The notes below the pieces were generated by a model. The model worked only from the letters and a program-made list of their open reading frames with translations. It ran no database searches and was not told the DNA's origin. Shown in pieces: positions 1 to 7,945 of a stretch of DNA of 40,070 bases. The translations under genes and the position numbers were made by a program. The first letter of the stretch is position 1, and each line of letters opens with the position of its first letter. The stretch spans positions 1 to 40,070 of the forward strand of contig DAOTVZ010000210.1 in assembly GCA_034436045.1 (NCBI GenBank), written 5' to 3'. This DNA is from H111-94 sp034436045. Its GTDB lineage: Bacteria > Chloroflexota > Ktedonobacteria > Ktedonobacterales > Ktedonobacteraceae.

Positions 1-121
1 TTTCGGTAAATGGTGGATTGAAAGTGCCGTGTACGGTGCGTCCTGACCAGCTATCACGAACGCCCAGTTCAATGGTGCCGTCCTCGCGGCGATGAAAACG
101 TAAGTTCAGCGTCTCGATCAT
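1..121 (-). CDS. Unknown protein, 5' part only (runs off left edge)
   Basis: An open frame on the minus strand starts at ATG 121-119 and continues past base 1, giving about 40 visible residues rich in charged and beta-type sequence (it begins MIETLNLRFHRRED). The frame stays open upstream to a stop near 209, so GTG 205 or GTG 184 are possible earlier starts. The only purine-rich stretch before ATG 121 is GGGG two bases away, so the start is uncertain. I do not recognise the family. Its opening resembles the N-terminal strands of some large effector-type proteins, but that is too weak for a call. Confidence 0.4.
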   Translation of the reverse strand, partial: MIETLNLRFHRREDGTIELGVRDSWSGRTVHGTFNPPFTE

Positions 122-582
122 GTCCCCATTATGCTCACAGTCTCTCTGCGCGGCATGTGTCAATATATCCCTGCCGCATAGCACAAGCTCGCTTAAGTAT
201 ACCACAGCTTAAAACCGGCGACGACGACACTTCTGCCCGATAGCTTCCCCGCGCCTATCAACAGTTGTTCTCTCAGACATATTTGGGACTGATGAAAACC
301 GCCGCCATCTGTGCATTGCGGGAATATGCGCATGGTCGCTTTTGTTTATTGAGGTAGCAAACGCTTTACAAGATACTTGTAAATAGTAAGCATAATGGTA
401 CCCTGGGCAAGCGTTAATAACGCCACAGGGCGAACGCAAGACATCGCCCCTACAATGATACGATACCGTCTTTGCCCGTTTCATTGTAGGGACAGCCCTG
501 GCGGCAAGAAAATCAGGGTATCATTTATTATCGTTGGTTGGCATTTTTCTACACACTCGTATGTGAGAAAGGAGATGCTACG
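122..582. other. Intergenic region with two small inverted repeats
   Basis: No convincing gene: the open frames on both strands have no ribosome site and no recognisable sequence. Bases 427-453 are a worn member of the palindromic repeat family (GGGCGA arm, TCGCCC arm, then CTAC). Directly after, CCCTACAATGA at 448-458 is perfectly inverted as TCATTGTAGGG at 481-491. The downstream DoxX gene must be transcribed from somewhere in this region, but no good -35/-10 pair is visible. Confidence 0.5.
427..491. repeat. Palindromic repeat family member plus 11-bp inverted repeat
   Basis: AGGGCGA at 427-433 pairs with TCGCCCCT around 444-451 across a short loop, followed by the CTAC end typical of the family. 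The overlapping second structure is an exact 11-bp inverted repeat (448-458 with 481-491) with a 22-base spacer. Confidence 0.55.
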
Positions 583-1107
583 ATGGCACTTAGCATTGGT
601 CTACTTATCTTACGTTTAGCAACTGGTCTTTTGATGTTTGGGCATGGTGCGCAGAAGCTCTTCGGCTGGTTCGGCGGACGTGGCATGCAGGGCACCATCG
701 GAATGATGAACAAGTTGCACCTGCGCCCCGCTCCGGTATGGGCATGGCTGGCCGCACTCACCGAAACCGTTGGCGGTCTGCTCTTTGCGCTTGGCCTGCT
801 TGATCCGCTGGGGTCACTGGGTATTATCGCCGCTATGTTGATGGCGATGATTACCGTCACCTGGCCACGTTTCTGGGGCAGTCAGGGCGGCATCGAATAT
901 AACCTGCTCTTCGTCATCCCGGCGGTCGTTGAGGTCTTTACCGGCGCTGGCACATACTCGCTAGACCATCTCCTGGGCATCGCGCTACCGGAACCAGTCT
1001 CTTTCCTGGTCGGCCTGCTGCTCGTTATCATTGGCATTGGCGTCGCGCTCTTCACGCGCCAGTCGGAGCAAGCTGCCACTACACCGTCAGTCAGCACTGG
1101 CGACTAA
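583..1107 (+). CDS. DoxX family integral membrane protein
   Basis: A 174-residue, almost entirely hydrophobic protein with four predicted membrane segments. It has the DoxX N-terminal pattern: a first helix followed by FGHGAQKLFGWFGG, near residues 19-32. ATG 583 is chosen because AAAGGAG lies eight bases upstream; the frame is open further back but has no ribosome site there. DoxX proteins are small inner-membrane proteins linked to redox or thiosulfate metabolism in some organisms, and most have no defined reaction. The gene stands alone between two intergenic repeat areas. The short hydrophilic tail (about 15 residues) is unremarkable. The family call is firm; the function is unknown. Confidence 0.85.
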   Translation: MALSIGLLILRLATGLLMFGHGAQKLFGWFGGRGMQGTIGMMNKLHLRPAPVWAWLAALTETVGGLLFALGLLDPLGSLGIIAAMLMAMITVTWPRFWGSQGGIEYNLLFVIPAVVEVFTGAGTYSLDHLLGIALPEPVSFLVGLLLVIIGIGVALFTRQSEQAATTPSVSTGD

Positions 1108-1171
1108 TGCGCGGGCCTGCCCACACAGACGTTAACATAACGGCATAATACATCCGTCATCACCCTAACCC

Positions 1172-1289
1172 GTAGGGGCGTCATTCATGACGCCCTGTTT
1201 GTGCATCACCCCTATCGCGTCGGGACGTGATGAAGAATTTTAACCATCGAACCCGGCGCTCTCGTCGGGGCATCATTCATGACGCCCTG
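1172..1289 (+). repeat. Two palindromic repeats (GTCATTCATGAC core)
   Basis: Copies at 1172-1197 (GTAGGGGC, then GTCATTCATGAC, then GCCCTG) and 1264-1289 (GTCGGGGC variant). The second copy has a longer conserved left flank, about 1229-1263, containing GAATTTTAACCATCGAA and CGCTCTCG. This flank recurs next to the copies near 25890 and 40012. Confidence 0.8.
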
Positions 1290-1311
1290 CTCGCCCGTCG
1301 CTCCATCCTCT

Positions 1312-1569
1312 GGGCGTCATGAATGACGCCCCTACGGGACGAGGGCCTTGCCGGGTTCGGGGGATACATTTCACCATCGCCCCCTGGGTTGGGTCTCGAA
1401 CCGTTCCCTGGGCCTCGAACCGTTCCCTGGGCGTCATGAATGACGCCCCTACGGGACGAGGGCCTTGCCGGGTTCGGGGGATACATTTCACCATCACGCC
1501 CTGGGTTGGGTCTCGCTCCATCCCCTGCGCCTCGCTCCGTTCCCTGGGCGTCATGAATGACGCCCCTAC
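1312..1569 (+). repeat. 117-bp tandem repeat, 2.2 copies, each starting with a palindrome
   Basis: Unit A is 1312-1428, unit B 1429-1545 and a partial unit C 1546-1569; the period is exactly 117 bases. Each unit begins with the palindromic repeat in its opposite orientation (GGGCGTCATGAATGACGCCC, then CTAC). It continues with a GC-rich segment containing GGGCCTTGCCGGGTTCGGGG and a purine/pyrimidine-patterned tail. Units A and B differ at a handful of bases, mostly in the last third. Open frames across this stretch are by-products of the repeats. Confidence 0.85.
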
Positions 1570-1596
1570 TATTCGCCATTACACTTCCGCTAGCCC

Positions 1597-1625
1597 TTGA
1601 CAAGCGGTCTTTTAATCCGTAGACT
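1597..1625 (+). promoter_or_regulatory. Candidate sigma-70 promoter for the amylase gene
   Basis: TTGACA at 1597-1602, a 17-base spacer, and TAGACT at 1620-1625. The dyad ACTAT-CCT-ATAGT at 1623-1635 overlaps the -10 end and could be an operator. It is about 100 bases before the chosen start codon. Confidence 0.6.
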
Positions 1626-1728
1626 ATCCTATAGTAGGTTAGTCAACAGTCCATCAATCCATTAATCAACGCGCGCTTTTTTGCGATTGATGGCAGTAGC
1701 TCCCCAAAGAAGAGGAGAAGGATCGCGT

Positions 1729-3594
1729 ATGCCTGACACCATTGATTTCTTTTTCTCGCCCCACCCCTCTGCGCAGGCGCGACGACTGAGCGCCGCCATT
1801 CAGGATGGGCTGGCACACGGCAGTCGCATCGAACCTGCCGACCCGCGCCCCGGCGAGGCCGTCACGCTACTTTTCTCCACCAACAACCGGTTGCCCATCG
1901 AGCATGTCGCCGTCTACTACACCACCGACGGCTCGGAGCCGCGAGGCGAGCATGGACACGCTATCAATGGGCACGTGGTGATGGCCGAACCAGATGCTGA
2001 TGGGCCTCATGACCAATATGGGCATCTCGCTCTTAACTGGCGGGCCATTCTTCCGGCTCAGCCAGACGGCACGCTGGTACGCTATCGTGCCGATGCCTGG
2101 AGCGATAAACAGCCGCAGCGACACTGGTACGCCGATCATGTTGATCCGATCAGTCTGCCCACCATCGATGGCAAACTCTTCGCATACCACGTTGATACCT
2201 GGACACCGCCTACATGGTGGCAGGATGCTGTCGTCTATCAGATTTTTGTAGACCGCTTCAACGCCGCACACGACGAGCCACCGCTGCGTCCGGCGGAAAG
2301 CACTCCCATCACCGGCTTTTTCGGCGGTACGCTGCGCGGTGTCATTGAGAAGCTGGACTACCTTCAGTCGCTGGGCATTAACTGCCTCTGGCTCTCGCCT
2401 ATTTTTGAAAGTCCCACCCATCACGGTTATAACGCCTCAGACTACTATACCGTCGCCGCGCGCTACGGGGGCAACGAGGCACTTCATCAACTGGTGCAAG
2501 CAGCGCATCAGCGTGGCATGCGCGTGATGCTGGACTTTGCCGCCAACCACACTTCACATGAACACCCGGCGTTCATCGCCGCGTTGCGCGATCCGAACAG
2601 CGACACTTACGACTGGTACTCATTTAACGAGAAAGGCTATCGTAGCTATGCCAACGTCCGTAATATGCCGGAACTGGCGACCGATAATCCTAAAGTGCAG
2701 CGCTACCTGTTCGATGCCGTCCGTCACTGGCTCGGCACGTTTGGAGCCGATGCGCTGCGCCTGGACTACGTACCTGGGCCTTCGCACGCTTTTTGGACGC
2801 TCTTTCAAGAAGCGGTCAAAACCTCATTCGCTGACACACTCACGCTGGGAGAAATCACCGAACCACTGGAGTATATCGCGCTATATGCCGGGCGTATGGA
2901 TGCCTACATGGATTTCCCGCTCACGCAGGTGCTACGCCAGGTGTTCGCTACGCGCACACGCACTGTGGCCGACCTGCTGCACTACCTTGAGGATCGCCGC
3001 TCACAACTACCAGCAACTATGAGCCGGGCCACCTTGCTAGATAACCACGACATGCATCGTTTCCTCTGGCTGGCAGAGGGGGATCACCGCCGCCTGCGCC
3101 TGGCCGCCACCTGTCATCTAACCCTGGATGGCACTCCGATCATTTACTACGGCACAGAGGTCGGCCTGTCACAATACGCGGACGCACACAAAGAAAATGC
3201 CTACGCGCGCGCGCCTATGTTCTGGGATGAGCGCCAGAACACGCAACTGCTCCAGCACTACCAGGCACTTATTCATCTACGCCACTCGCACGCCGCGTTA
3301 AGAGTCGGCAGCACAATTGCGCTTCCTGTGCAAAGCGATAGCGCAGATAGCACACAGGTGGGGGCCTACTTGCGTCTACAGGGCACCGAGTATGTGCTGG
3401 TGGTATTGAACAATAACCTCACACCCGTGACGGTACATGTTCCTTTGCAAAATGCGCTAATGGCACAAGGAATCACAGTAAAGCCTGCCCGCTTGCACTC
3501 GTTATTGTCGGTGAGTACGGAAGAATTTCCCCTACAGGATGGCATGCTTACCCTGCGCTTAGAGAGCCTTGATGCCATCTTGCTAGGAGAATAG
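1729..3594 (+). CDS. GH13 alpha-amylase / neopullulanase-type glycosidase
   Basis: A 621-residue enzyme expected to hydrolyse alpha-1,4 (perhaps also alpha-1,6) linkages in maltodextrins. There is no signal peptide, so it is probably cytoplasmic. Residues up to about 155 form a beta-sandwich-like N-domain containing VYYTTDGSEP, a motif also found in CBM34/chitobiase-type domains. The GH13 barrel then starts at WWQDAVVYQIFVDRF. Conserved regions are visible: DFAANH (I), ALRLDYV with nucleophile Asp near 345 (II), GEITEP with the acid Glu near 375 (III), and DNHDMH with Asp near 440 (IV). The C-terminal 100 residues fit an amylase beta domain. ATG 1729 follows AGGAGAAGG; the longer frame from TTG 1681 has no ribosome site. 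The sugar ABC importer and MarR gene downstream and the pullulanase at 23-25 kb fit a starch/maltodextrin pathway. The exact subfamily is uncertain. Confidence 0.9.
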   Translation: MPDTIDFFFSPHPSAQARRLSAAIQDGLAHGSRIEPADPRPGEAVTLLFSTNNRLPIEHVAVYYTTDGSEPRGEHGHAINGHVVMAEPDADGPHDQYGHLALNWRAILPAQPDGTLVRYRADAWSDKQPQRHWYADHVDPISLPTIDGKLFAYHVDTWTPPTWWQDAVVYQIFVDRFNAAHDEPPLRPAESTPITGFFGGTLRGVIEKLDYLQSLGINCLWLSPIFESPTHHGYNASDYYTVAARYGGNEALHQLVQAAHQRGMRVMLDFAANHTSHEHPAFIAALRDPNSDTYDWYSFNEKGYRSYANVRNMPELATDNPKVQRYLFDAVRHWLGTFGADALRLDYVPGPSHAFWTLFQEAVKTSFADTLTLGEITEPLEYIALYAGRMDAYMDFPLTQVLRQVFATRTRTVADLLHYLEDRRSQLPATMSRATLLDNHDMHRFLWLAEGDHRRLRLAATCHLTLDGTPIIYYGTEVGLSQYADAHKENAYARAPMFWDERQNTQLLQHYQALIHLRHSHAALRVGSTIALPVQSDSADSTQVGAYLRLQGTEYVLVVLNNNLTPVTVHVPLQNALMAQGITVKPARLHSLLSVSTEEFPLQDGMLTLRLESLDAILLGE

Positions 3595-3699
3595 AGCAGA
3601 AAAGGCGGTGATGGAACAGCCTTGTCCAACGTAGTAAGAGGTGGAGCATGGGTACCGACACGAAATTAGTAGAGAGAATGAAAGTCGTTCACAAAACTG

Positions 3700-3728
3700 T
3701 TGACAAACCAACAATTTTTGCCTATACT
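3700..3728 (+). promoter_or_regulatory. Strong sigma-70 promoter upstream of the MarR gene
   Basis: TTGACA at 3700-3705, a 17-base spacer, and TATACT at 3723-3728. It matches the consensus at 11 of 12 positions and lies about 50 bases before the ATG. It is the best -35/-10 pair seen in the window. Confidence 0.75.
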
Positions 3729-3776
3729 CATTACAGAAGTTGAAATCTATCCCTGCACAGCAAAGGGGTTTGTAGC

Positions 3777-4244
3777 ATGAGTACAGCACACGACGGTACG
3801 CAGGTTGAGCAAGAGATTTACCGCATGCTGACCAAGACATTCATCTTATTAGATGATTGTGACCGCCGTTTTTTCGCCGAATATGGCCTGAGTACCCGTC
3901 AGTTCTGGGCTTTGCAGCATCTGGATAGTGAGCGCGGCTGCTCGATGGTTGATTTAAGCCGGGTACTTTTCACGGATAAGAGCAACGTGACGGGCATTGT
4001 AGACCGTCTGGAACGGCTTGAACTTGTCACGCGCACTACTGATCCCCGCGACCGTCGCGTTATCCTCGTGACCCTGACGCCTGCTGGCCAACAATTGCGC
4101 GACAAGGTCAGCGCACAGCACGCGGACTTGATCCGCCAGCTTATCCACGTGATGAGCGATGCTCACCTCTACGCTTTGCTGGACTCATTACAAACGATCA
4201 GCCGTAGTCTTGAAAACCACCTGGCAGCAGCAGATACTGCATGA
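3777..4244 (+). CDS. MarR family transcriptional regulator
   Basis: A 155-residue winged-helix regulator, expected to bind DNA as a dimer. The recognition region is visible around residues 42-100: a helix (STRQFWALQHL), a second helix and turn (SMVDLSRVLFTDKSNVTGIVDRLE), then the wing with the family signature DPRDRRVILVTLTPAGQQL. N- and C-terminal helices provide dimerisation. ATG 3777 is preceded by AAGGGG at good spacing and by a near-consensus promoter. The gene lies between the amylase and the sugar importer, but MarR proteins usually respond to small aromatic or oxidative signals rather than sugars. Control of its own promoter is therefore as likely as control of the neighbours. Its ligand is unknown. 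Confidence 0.9.
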   Translation: MSTAHDGTQVEQEIYRMLTKTFILLDDCDRRFFAEYGLSTRQFWALQHLDSERGCSMVDLSRVLFTDKSNVTGIVDRLERLELVTRTTDPRDRRVILVTLTPAGQQLRDKVSAQHADLIRQLIHVMSDAHLYALLDSLQTISRSLENHLAAADTA

Positions 4245-4513
4245 TACCCACCGCTCCGCCCAGGTATGACACATGTTCTCTACTCGTCGCCCAATTGATC
4301 AGTTTCACAGTAGACTCGTCTAGTTTATAAAAAGAGCAACGATTAAAAATGAGAAGCTCGTTATAATGTGCAGTGCCGCACAAGAGAGGAGCGAGACGCC
4401 GCTGAAAGAGTTTCAGACATACACACATGAGCTATGTGCTACATGTGTTCGACCGACGTTGCATGACACACAATTATACGCGGGTAGGCTCCGCATGCGC
4501 TCCGCACCGTAAT

Positions 4514-4542
4514 TTGCGCTCCAGAGTGTGTCAACATATCCT
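4514..4542 (+). promoter_or_regulatory. Candidate promoter of the sugar ABC operon
   Basis: TTGCGC at 4514-4519, a 17-base spacer, and TATCCT at 4537-4542. The hexamers are only moderate. The call is strengthened because the dyad at 4548-4563 would then cover the start of transcription. Confidence 0.4.
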
Positions 4543-4547
4543 ATGTT

Positions 4548-4563
4548 TTGTGAACGTACACAA
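4548..4563. promoter_or_regulatory. Candidate LacI-family operator
   Basis: TTGTGAAC followed by GTACACAA is an inverted repeat with 7 of 8 bases matching and a central CG, the hallmark of LacI/GalR-type operators. It lies about 60 bases before the start codon of the sugar-binding protein. No LacI-family gene is in the window. Confidence 0.5.
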
Positions 4564-4623
4564 CGGGTAATGGGATACCCTGAGTATTCCTGCTATTTTA
4601 GCAACCACGGAGGAACCTGGTTT

Positions 4624-5883
4624 ATGTCACTGAAGCGTTTTTGCGCCTTTCTGCTGCCGCTTGCACTGCTAAGCGCCATGCTGCTTGCTGCCTGTGGTTC
4701 CACCACCAGCACCAGCCCATCTTCTAACCAGCATGTCACCATCACCATCTGGCATGGCTGGGGCGGTAGCTACCTGGCCCCCAAGCAGGCCATCTTCAAT
4801 GCCTACATGAAACTGCACCCCAACGTCACCATCAAGCTGGTTAACCAGGGTGGCACGAACTTCATCCAGAAAGCCATCACCGCCGTCAAGGCCAATAATG
4901 GCCCCGATATCATTGCCTGGGTCGATGATTCATTAGGTGAGCTTGTGGATAGCCACACCGTCGTACCAATGGATCAGTACATCAGTCAGAGCTTTGTCAA
5001 CTCCACCTATGCCCCGGCGGCGGCACAGGCGGTACAGTTCAATGGACATGTCTATGGTGTGCCGGAAACCGTCGAGGCCGTCACCATCATGTACAACAAA
5101 AAGCTGATCAGCGCCTCTCAGCTTCCTACCACCACCGATCAGATGCTGGCGTTCGAGCAGAGCTACGAAAAAGCCCATCCCGGCAGCTACGGCATTGTCT
5201 GGCCGACCACCGACCCTTACTACAATGCCTGCTGGTTCTACGGCTTCGGCGCGTACTACGTCAAGCCTGATGGCACCGTTGGGCTGAACACTGCGCAGGC
5301 GACCGCCGCCGGTCAATTCATCGCCTCTTTCCGCCAATATCTACCCAAGCAACTCGATGGCACGACGGCTTCGTCGCTATTCACCGAGGGTAAGGCTGCC
5401 GCGATTATCGATGGCCCCTGGGCCTATGACAACTACGCTCAGAAGGCAGGCATCGATGTTGGTTTCGCTAAGCTCCCCATTGTTAGCGCGACTGGCCAGC
5501 CAGCTACACCATTTGTCGGTGTGAAATCGCTATGGGGCACTGCCAATGCACAGAGCCGAGGCGTTCTACCCATCGTGGCTGATATCTTGAAGTTCTATAG
5601 CAACGAACAGAACCAGCTTCAGATGATCCAGCAGACCGGCGAAATCCCTGCCAACAACGCTGCCCTGCAGAGCAGTACGGTGACGAACAATCCGGCCATC
5701 TCCGGCTACGCTGCGCAAGCCGCCACAGGGGTTCCACTTCCCAACACGCCGTACATGTCGGCCCTCTGGACACCCGTTGGCAATGCGCTGACCGCGATCT
5801 GGTCGGGCAACCAGACACCTGCCGCCGCCCTGGCCGCCGCACAAACTGCTGCCGTGAAGGGCGTACAGAGTATCCAATCATAA
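4624..5883 (+). CDS. Sugar ABC transporter substrate-binding lipoprotein (MalE-like)
   Basis: A 419-residue extracellular binding lipoprotein of solute-binding family 1. The first 23 residues are a signal peptide ending in the lipobox LLAAC; the lipidated Cys is followed by a Ser/Thr-rich linker. The mature part opens with VTITIWHGWGG, typical of maltose/multiple-sugar binding proteins, and contains PDIIAW, TEGKAAAIIDGPW and GVKSLWG segments expected of this fold. ATG 4624 follows GGAGGAA at eight bases. It is the first gene of a three-gene importer operon. Proximity to a GH13 enzyme suggests maltodextrins or maltose as ligand (inference). The operon has no ATPase gene, as is common where one MsmX/MalK-type ATPase serves several importers. 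Confidence 0.93.
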   Translation: MSLKRFCAFLLPLALLSAMLLAACGSTTSTSPSSNQHVTITIWHGWGGSYLAPKQAIFNAYMKLHPNVTIKLVNQGGTNFIQKAITAVKANNGPDIIAWVDDSLGELVDSHTVVPMDQYISQSFVNSTYAPAAAQAVQFNGHVYGVPETVEAVTIMYNKKLISASQLPTTTDQMLAFEQSYEKAHPGSYGIVWPTTDPYYNACWFYGFGAYYVKPDGTVGLNTAQATAAGQFIASFRQYLPKQLDGTTASSLFTEGKAAAIIDGPWAYDNYAQKAGIDVGFAKLPIVSATGQPATPFVGVKSLWGTANAQSRGVLPIVADILKFYSNEQNQLQMIQQTGEIPANNAALQSSTVTNNPAISGYAAQAATGVPLPNTPYMSALWTPVGNALTAIWSGNQTPAAALAAAQTAAVKGVQSIQS

Positions 5884-5958
5884 TAGCTTCAAATGACGAA
5901 TCTCCAACGAGTGTTGTCGGAATGAGGGCTGATCGTTCCACACCCCGGCGGAGAATCC

Positions 5959-5990
5959 AGGGTGGAAGCCTACCGCTGGCTCTCCACCCT
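5959..5990 (+). promoter_or_regulatory. Stem-loop between binding protein and first permease
   Basis: AGGGTGGAAGCC (5959-5970) pairs with GGCT-C-TCCACCCT (5978-5990) around loop TACCGCT, leaving one bulged base. It stands between the binding-protein stop and the ribosome site of the permease. It is likely a processing or stability element that lets the binding protein be made in excess, as known for the malE-malF junction of enteric bacteria. Confidence 0.6.
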
Positions 5991-6024
5991 CTCCTTCACC
6001 TATACCAGAAAGGAGATGCGGCTC

Positions 6025-6945
6025 ATGCTCCAGGTCAGACGCAGGACAATCTTTTTCTACATGTTGCCCATGATCGTCACTATTGCGATCATCAATCTGT
6101 CGCCGATCCTTTACACATTCTATCTCTCGCTCACTAACAATACTGAGTTTAATAACTCGTATAATTTCGTAGGATTACAGAACTACATCAATCTCATCCT
6201 CAGCACCAACAGCGACCTGTATCCCGTTCTCGGCAGTACCATCCTCTACGTCATCGTCTGCGTTGCGCTCTTTTTGATCATTGGCACACTGACAGCGCTG
6301 GCTCTGAACAACCCGAAAGTCAAAGGCTTGCCTTTCTGGCGTATGGTTCTGCTCATTCCCTGGGCCGCACCTTCCGCTATCACCGCCCTGATCTGGAAAT
6401 TCCTCTTTAACGAGACATTCGGCCCTATCAATCAGATCGCGCGCGTCTTCTTTGGTCCCAAATTTAACATTCCCTGGCTCTCCAGCCCCTTCTGGGCCTT
6501 TGCCGCCGTCGTGATCGTCAATGTCTGGCTCTCCTACCCCTTCTTCACCGTTGTGATCCTCGGCGCACTGCAAAGCATCCCCCAGGAACTCAATGAGGCA
6601 GCCAACGTCGATGGGGCCAACGCCCTACAGCGCTTCATCCAGATCAAATTGCCTCTGTTGCGCCCGGCCATCACTCCCGCCGCCATTCTGAGCGCCATCA
6701 CTACCTTCCAGATGTTCAACACGGTCTACCTGATTACTCAGGGTGGCCCCATCACCAACGCGGCTAAGCCAGGGGCAACTTCTTTCGTCATGGTCTACAT
6801 GTACAACCAGGTGCTTGGCGGTGGCTTAGCCAATATCCACTACGCCTTTATCGCCTCTTTCGCTATCACCATGTTCATTATCCTGGGGGCCATCACCTTT
6901 ATGGCTCGTTCCTTCGGCCCACGCAATAAGGAGGCTCTGGCATGA
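6025..6945 (+). CDS. Sugar ABC transporter permease (MalF-like)
   Basis: A 306-residue membrane protein with about six membrane helices, first permease of the importer. The cytoplasmic EAA loop that docks the ATPase is visible as EAANVDGANALQRFIQIKLPLL near residues 190-212 (quoted in two parts here: EAANVDGANA and the following helix). ATG 6025 is used because AAAGGAG lies nine bases upstream; an upstream GTG at 5962 falls inside the intergenic hairpin. The last four bases overlap the start of the next permease, indicating translational coupling. The family and role are well supported; the sugar is not defined by sequence. Confidence 0.93.
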   Translation: MLQVRRRTIFFYMLPMIVTIAIINLSPILYTFYLSLTNNTEFNNSYNFVGLQNYINLILSTNSDLYPVLGSTILYVIVCVALFLIIGTLTALALNNPKVKGLPFWRMVLLIPWAAPSAITALIWKFLFNETFGPINQIARVFFGPKFNIPWLSSPFWAFAAVVIVNVWLSYPFFTVVILGALQSIPQELNEAANVDGANALQRFIQIKLPLLRPAITPAAILSAITTFQMFNTVYLITQGGPITNAAKPGATSFVMVYMYNQVLGGGLANIHYAFIASFAITMFIILGAITFMARSFGPRNKEALA

Positions 6946-7892
6946 GTGAGCAGTCCATCAGCAAATCTGTCACTGCCGATTCAGCCGTCGCCGCACGCGC
7001 GCGACAGCTTTCAAGCGCCACTGCTCAGGCAACTATCCTGCGCCGACGCATCTTCTCCGGCCTGTCGCTGGTGGTGATCTACCTGTTCCTGATTATCATG
7101 ACCATTTTCGCGCTCTTCCCCATCTACTACGTTATTCAAGCGTCGCTCAACGGCGCGCAGTCGCTCTACACCACAACTTTGCAGTTGCTACCTCAACCGA
7201 TCACGCTCGCTAACTATGGCTACATGTTCACGCACTATCCCATCTTCGCCTGGATCGGCAATACGGTTCTGGTCTGTGGACTCTCCACTTTGATCGGCCT
7301 GATCTTCTCAATGACCGGCGCGTATGCTCTCTCGCGCTTCCGCTTCAAGGGACGCGAGGTCACGCTGAACCTTTTGCTGGCGCTCCAGGCATTTCCAGGT
7401 CTGCTCGCCATCACCGCTTACTACTATCTGCTCCAGTTTCTCGGCCTGCTCAACACGGCCCCTTTGATCGGTCTGGCCCTGGTCTATGCCGCCGGTAGCC
7501 TGGTCTTCGGTTGCTGGAACATCAAAGGCTATTTCGATACGCTACCGATTGAGTTGGAACAGGCCGCTATGGTTGACGGGGCCAGCCATACGCAGGCTTT
7601 CTTGCGCGTCACGCTACCGCTGGCAGCGCCCGCGCTGGCCGCCTCGGCATTGTTTATGTTCGTAGGCGGCTGGAATGAGTTCGCGCTGGCGAACTTTATC
7701 CTCAACTCGAATCAGAGCGGCAGCAACCTGACCTTCATCCTGGGCCTCTATGGCCTGCAAACGACCTATCAGACGCCCTGGGGCTACTTCGCCGCAGGCT
7801 CGGTGATTATCTCTGTTCCTCTGATGCTCGTCTTCCTCTATGCCCAGCGCTTCTTCCAATCCGGCCTTACGATTGGCGGAGTCAAGGGATAA
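6942..7892 (+). CDS. Sugar ABC transporter permease (MalG-like)
   Basis: A 316-residue second permease of the same importer, starting at an ATGA overlap with the preceding gene. A hydrophilic N-terminal tail of about 45 residues is followed by six membrane segments. The EAA loop reads EQAAMVDGASHTQAFLRV, then LPLAAP, near residues 206-230. It forms the heterodimeric channel with the MalF-like subunit; energy must come from an ATPase encoded elsewhere. A strong terminator follows directly after the stop codon, so the operon ends here. Confidence 0.93.
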   Translation: MSEQSISKSVTADSAVAARARQLSSATAQATILRRRIFSGLSLVVIYLFLIIMTIFALFPIYYVIQASLNGAQSLYTTTLQLLPQPITLANYGYMFTHYPIFAWIGNTVLVCGLSTLIGLIFSMTGAYALSRFRFKGREVTLNLLLALQAFPGLLAITAYYYLLQFLGLLNTAPLIGLALVYAAGSLVFGCWNIKGYFDTLPIELEQAAMVDGASHTQAFLRVTLPLAAPALAASALFMFVGGWNEFALANFILNSNQSGSNLTFILGLYGLQTTYQTPWGYFAAGSVIISVPLMLVFLYAQRFFQSGLTIGGVKG

Positions 7893-7895
7893 ATC

Positions 7896-7932
7896 AAAGA
7901 TCCCCCTATTCTTCTGCAATAGGGGGATCTTT
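7896..7932. terminator. Bidirectional rho-independent terminator
   Basis: A perfect 15-bp stem: AAAGATCCCCCTATT (7896-7910) with its complement (7918-7932) around loop CTTCTGC. It has an A-run on one side and a T-run on the other, so it can end both the sugar operon and the convergent HicB-like gene. Confidence 0.9.
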
Positions 7933-7945
7933 ATGTGCGTAGAAA

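Larger units (their letters stand above)
4245..4623. other. Regulatory intergenic region upstream of the sugar ABC operon
   Basis: No gene seen. A perfect -10 hexamer TATAAT at 4372-4377 lacks a matching -35. The more convincing unit is the promoter plus dyad at 4514-4563, listed separately. Confidence 0.5.

Noticed and set aside
209..484. 91-codon minus-strand frame
   Set aside because: Low-complexity basic tail, no ribosome site, and it overlaps repeat structures.
1273..1603. Overlapping open frames on both strands with internal amino-acid repeats
   Set aside because: They are direct translations of the 117-bp tandem array, have no ribosome sites and continue across palindromes.
4198..4428. 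Minus-strand frame after the MarR gene
   Set aside because: It overlaps the MarR 3' end and the operon control region and has no recognisable features.
5962..6024. Upstream GTG start for the MalF-like permease
   Set aside because: The extension falls in the intergenic hairpin; AAAGGAG correctly precedes ATG 6025.
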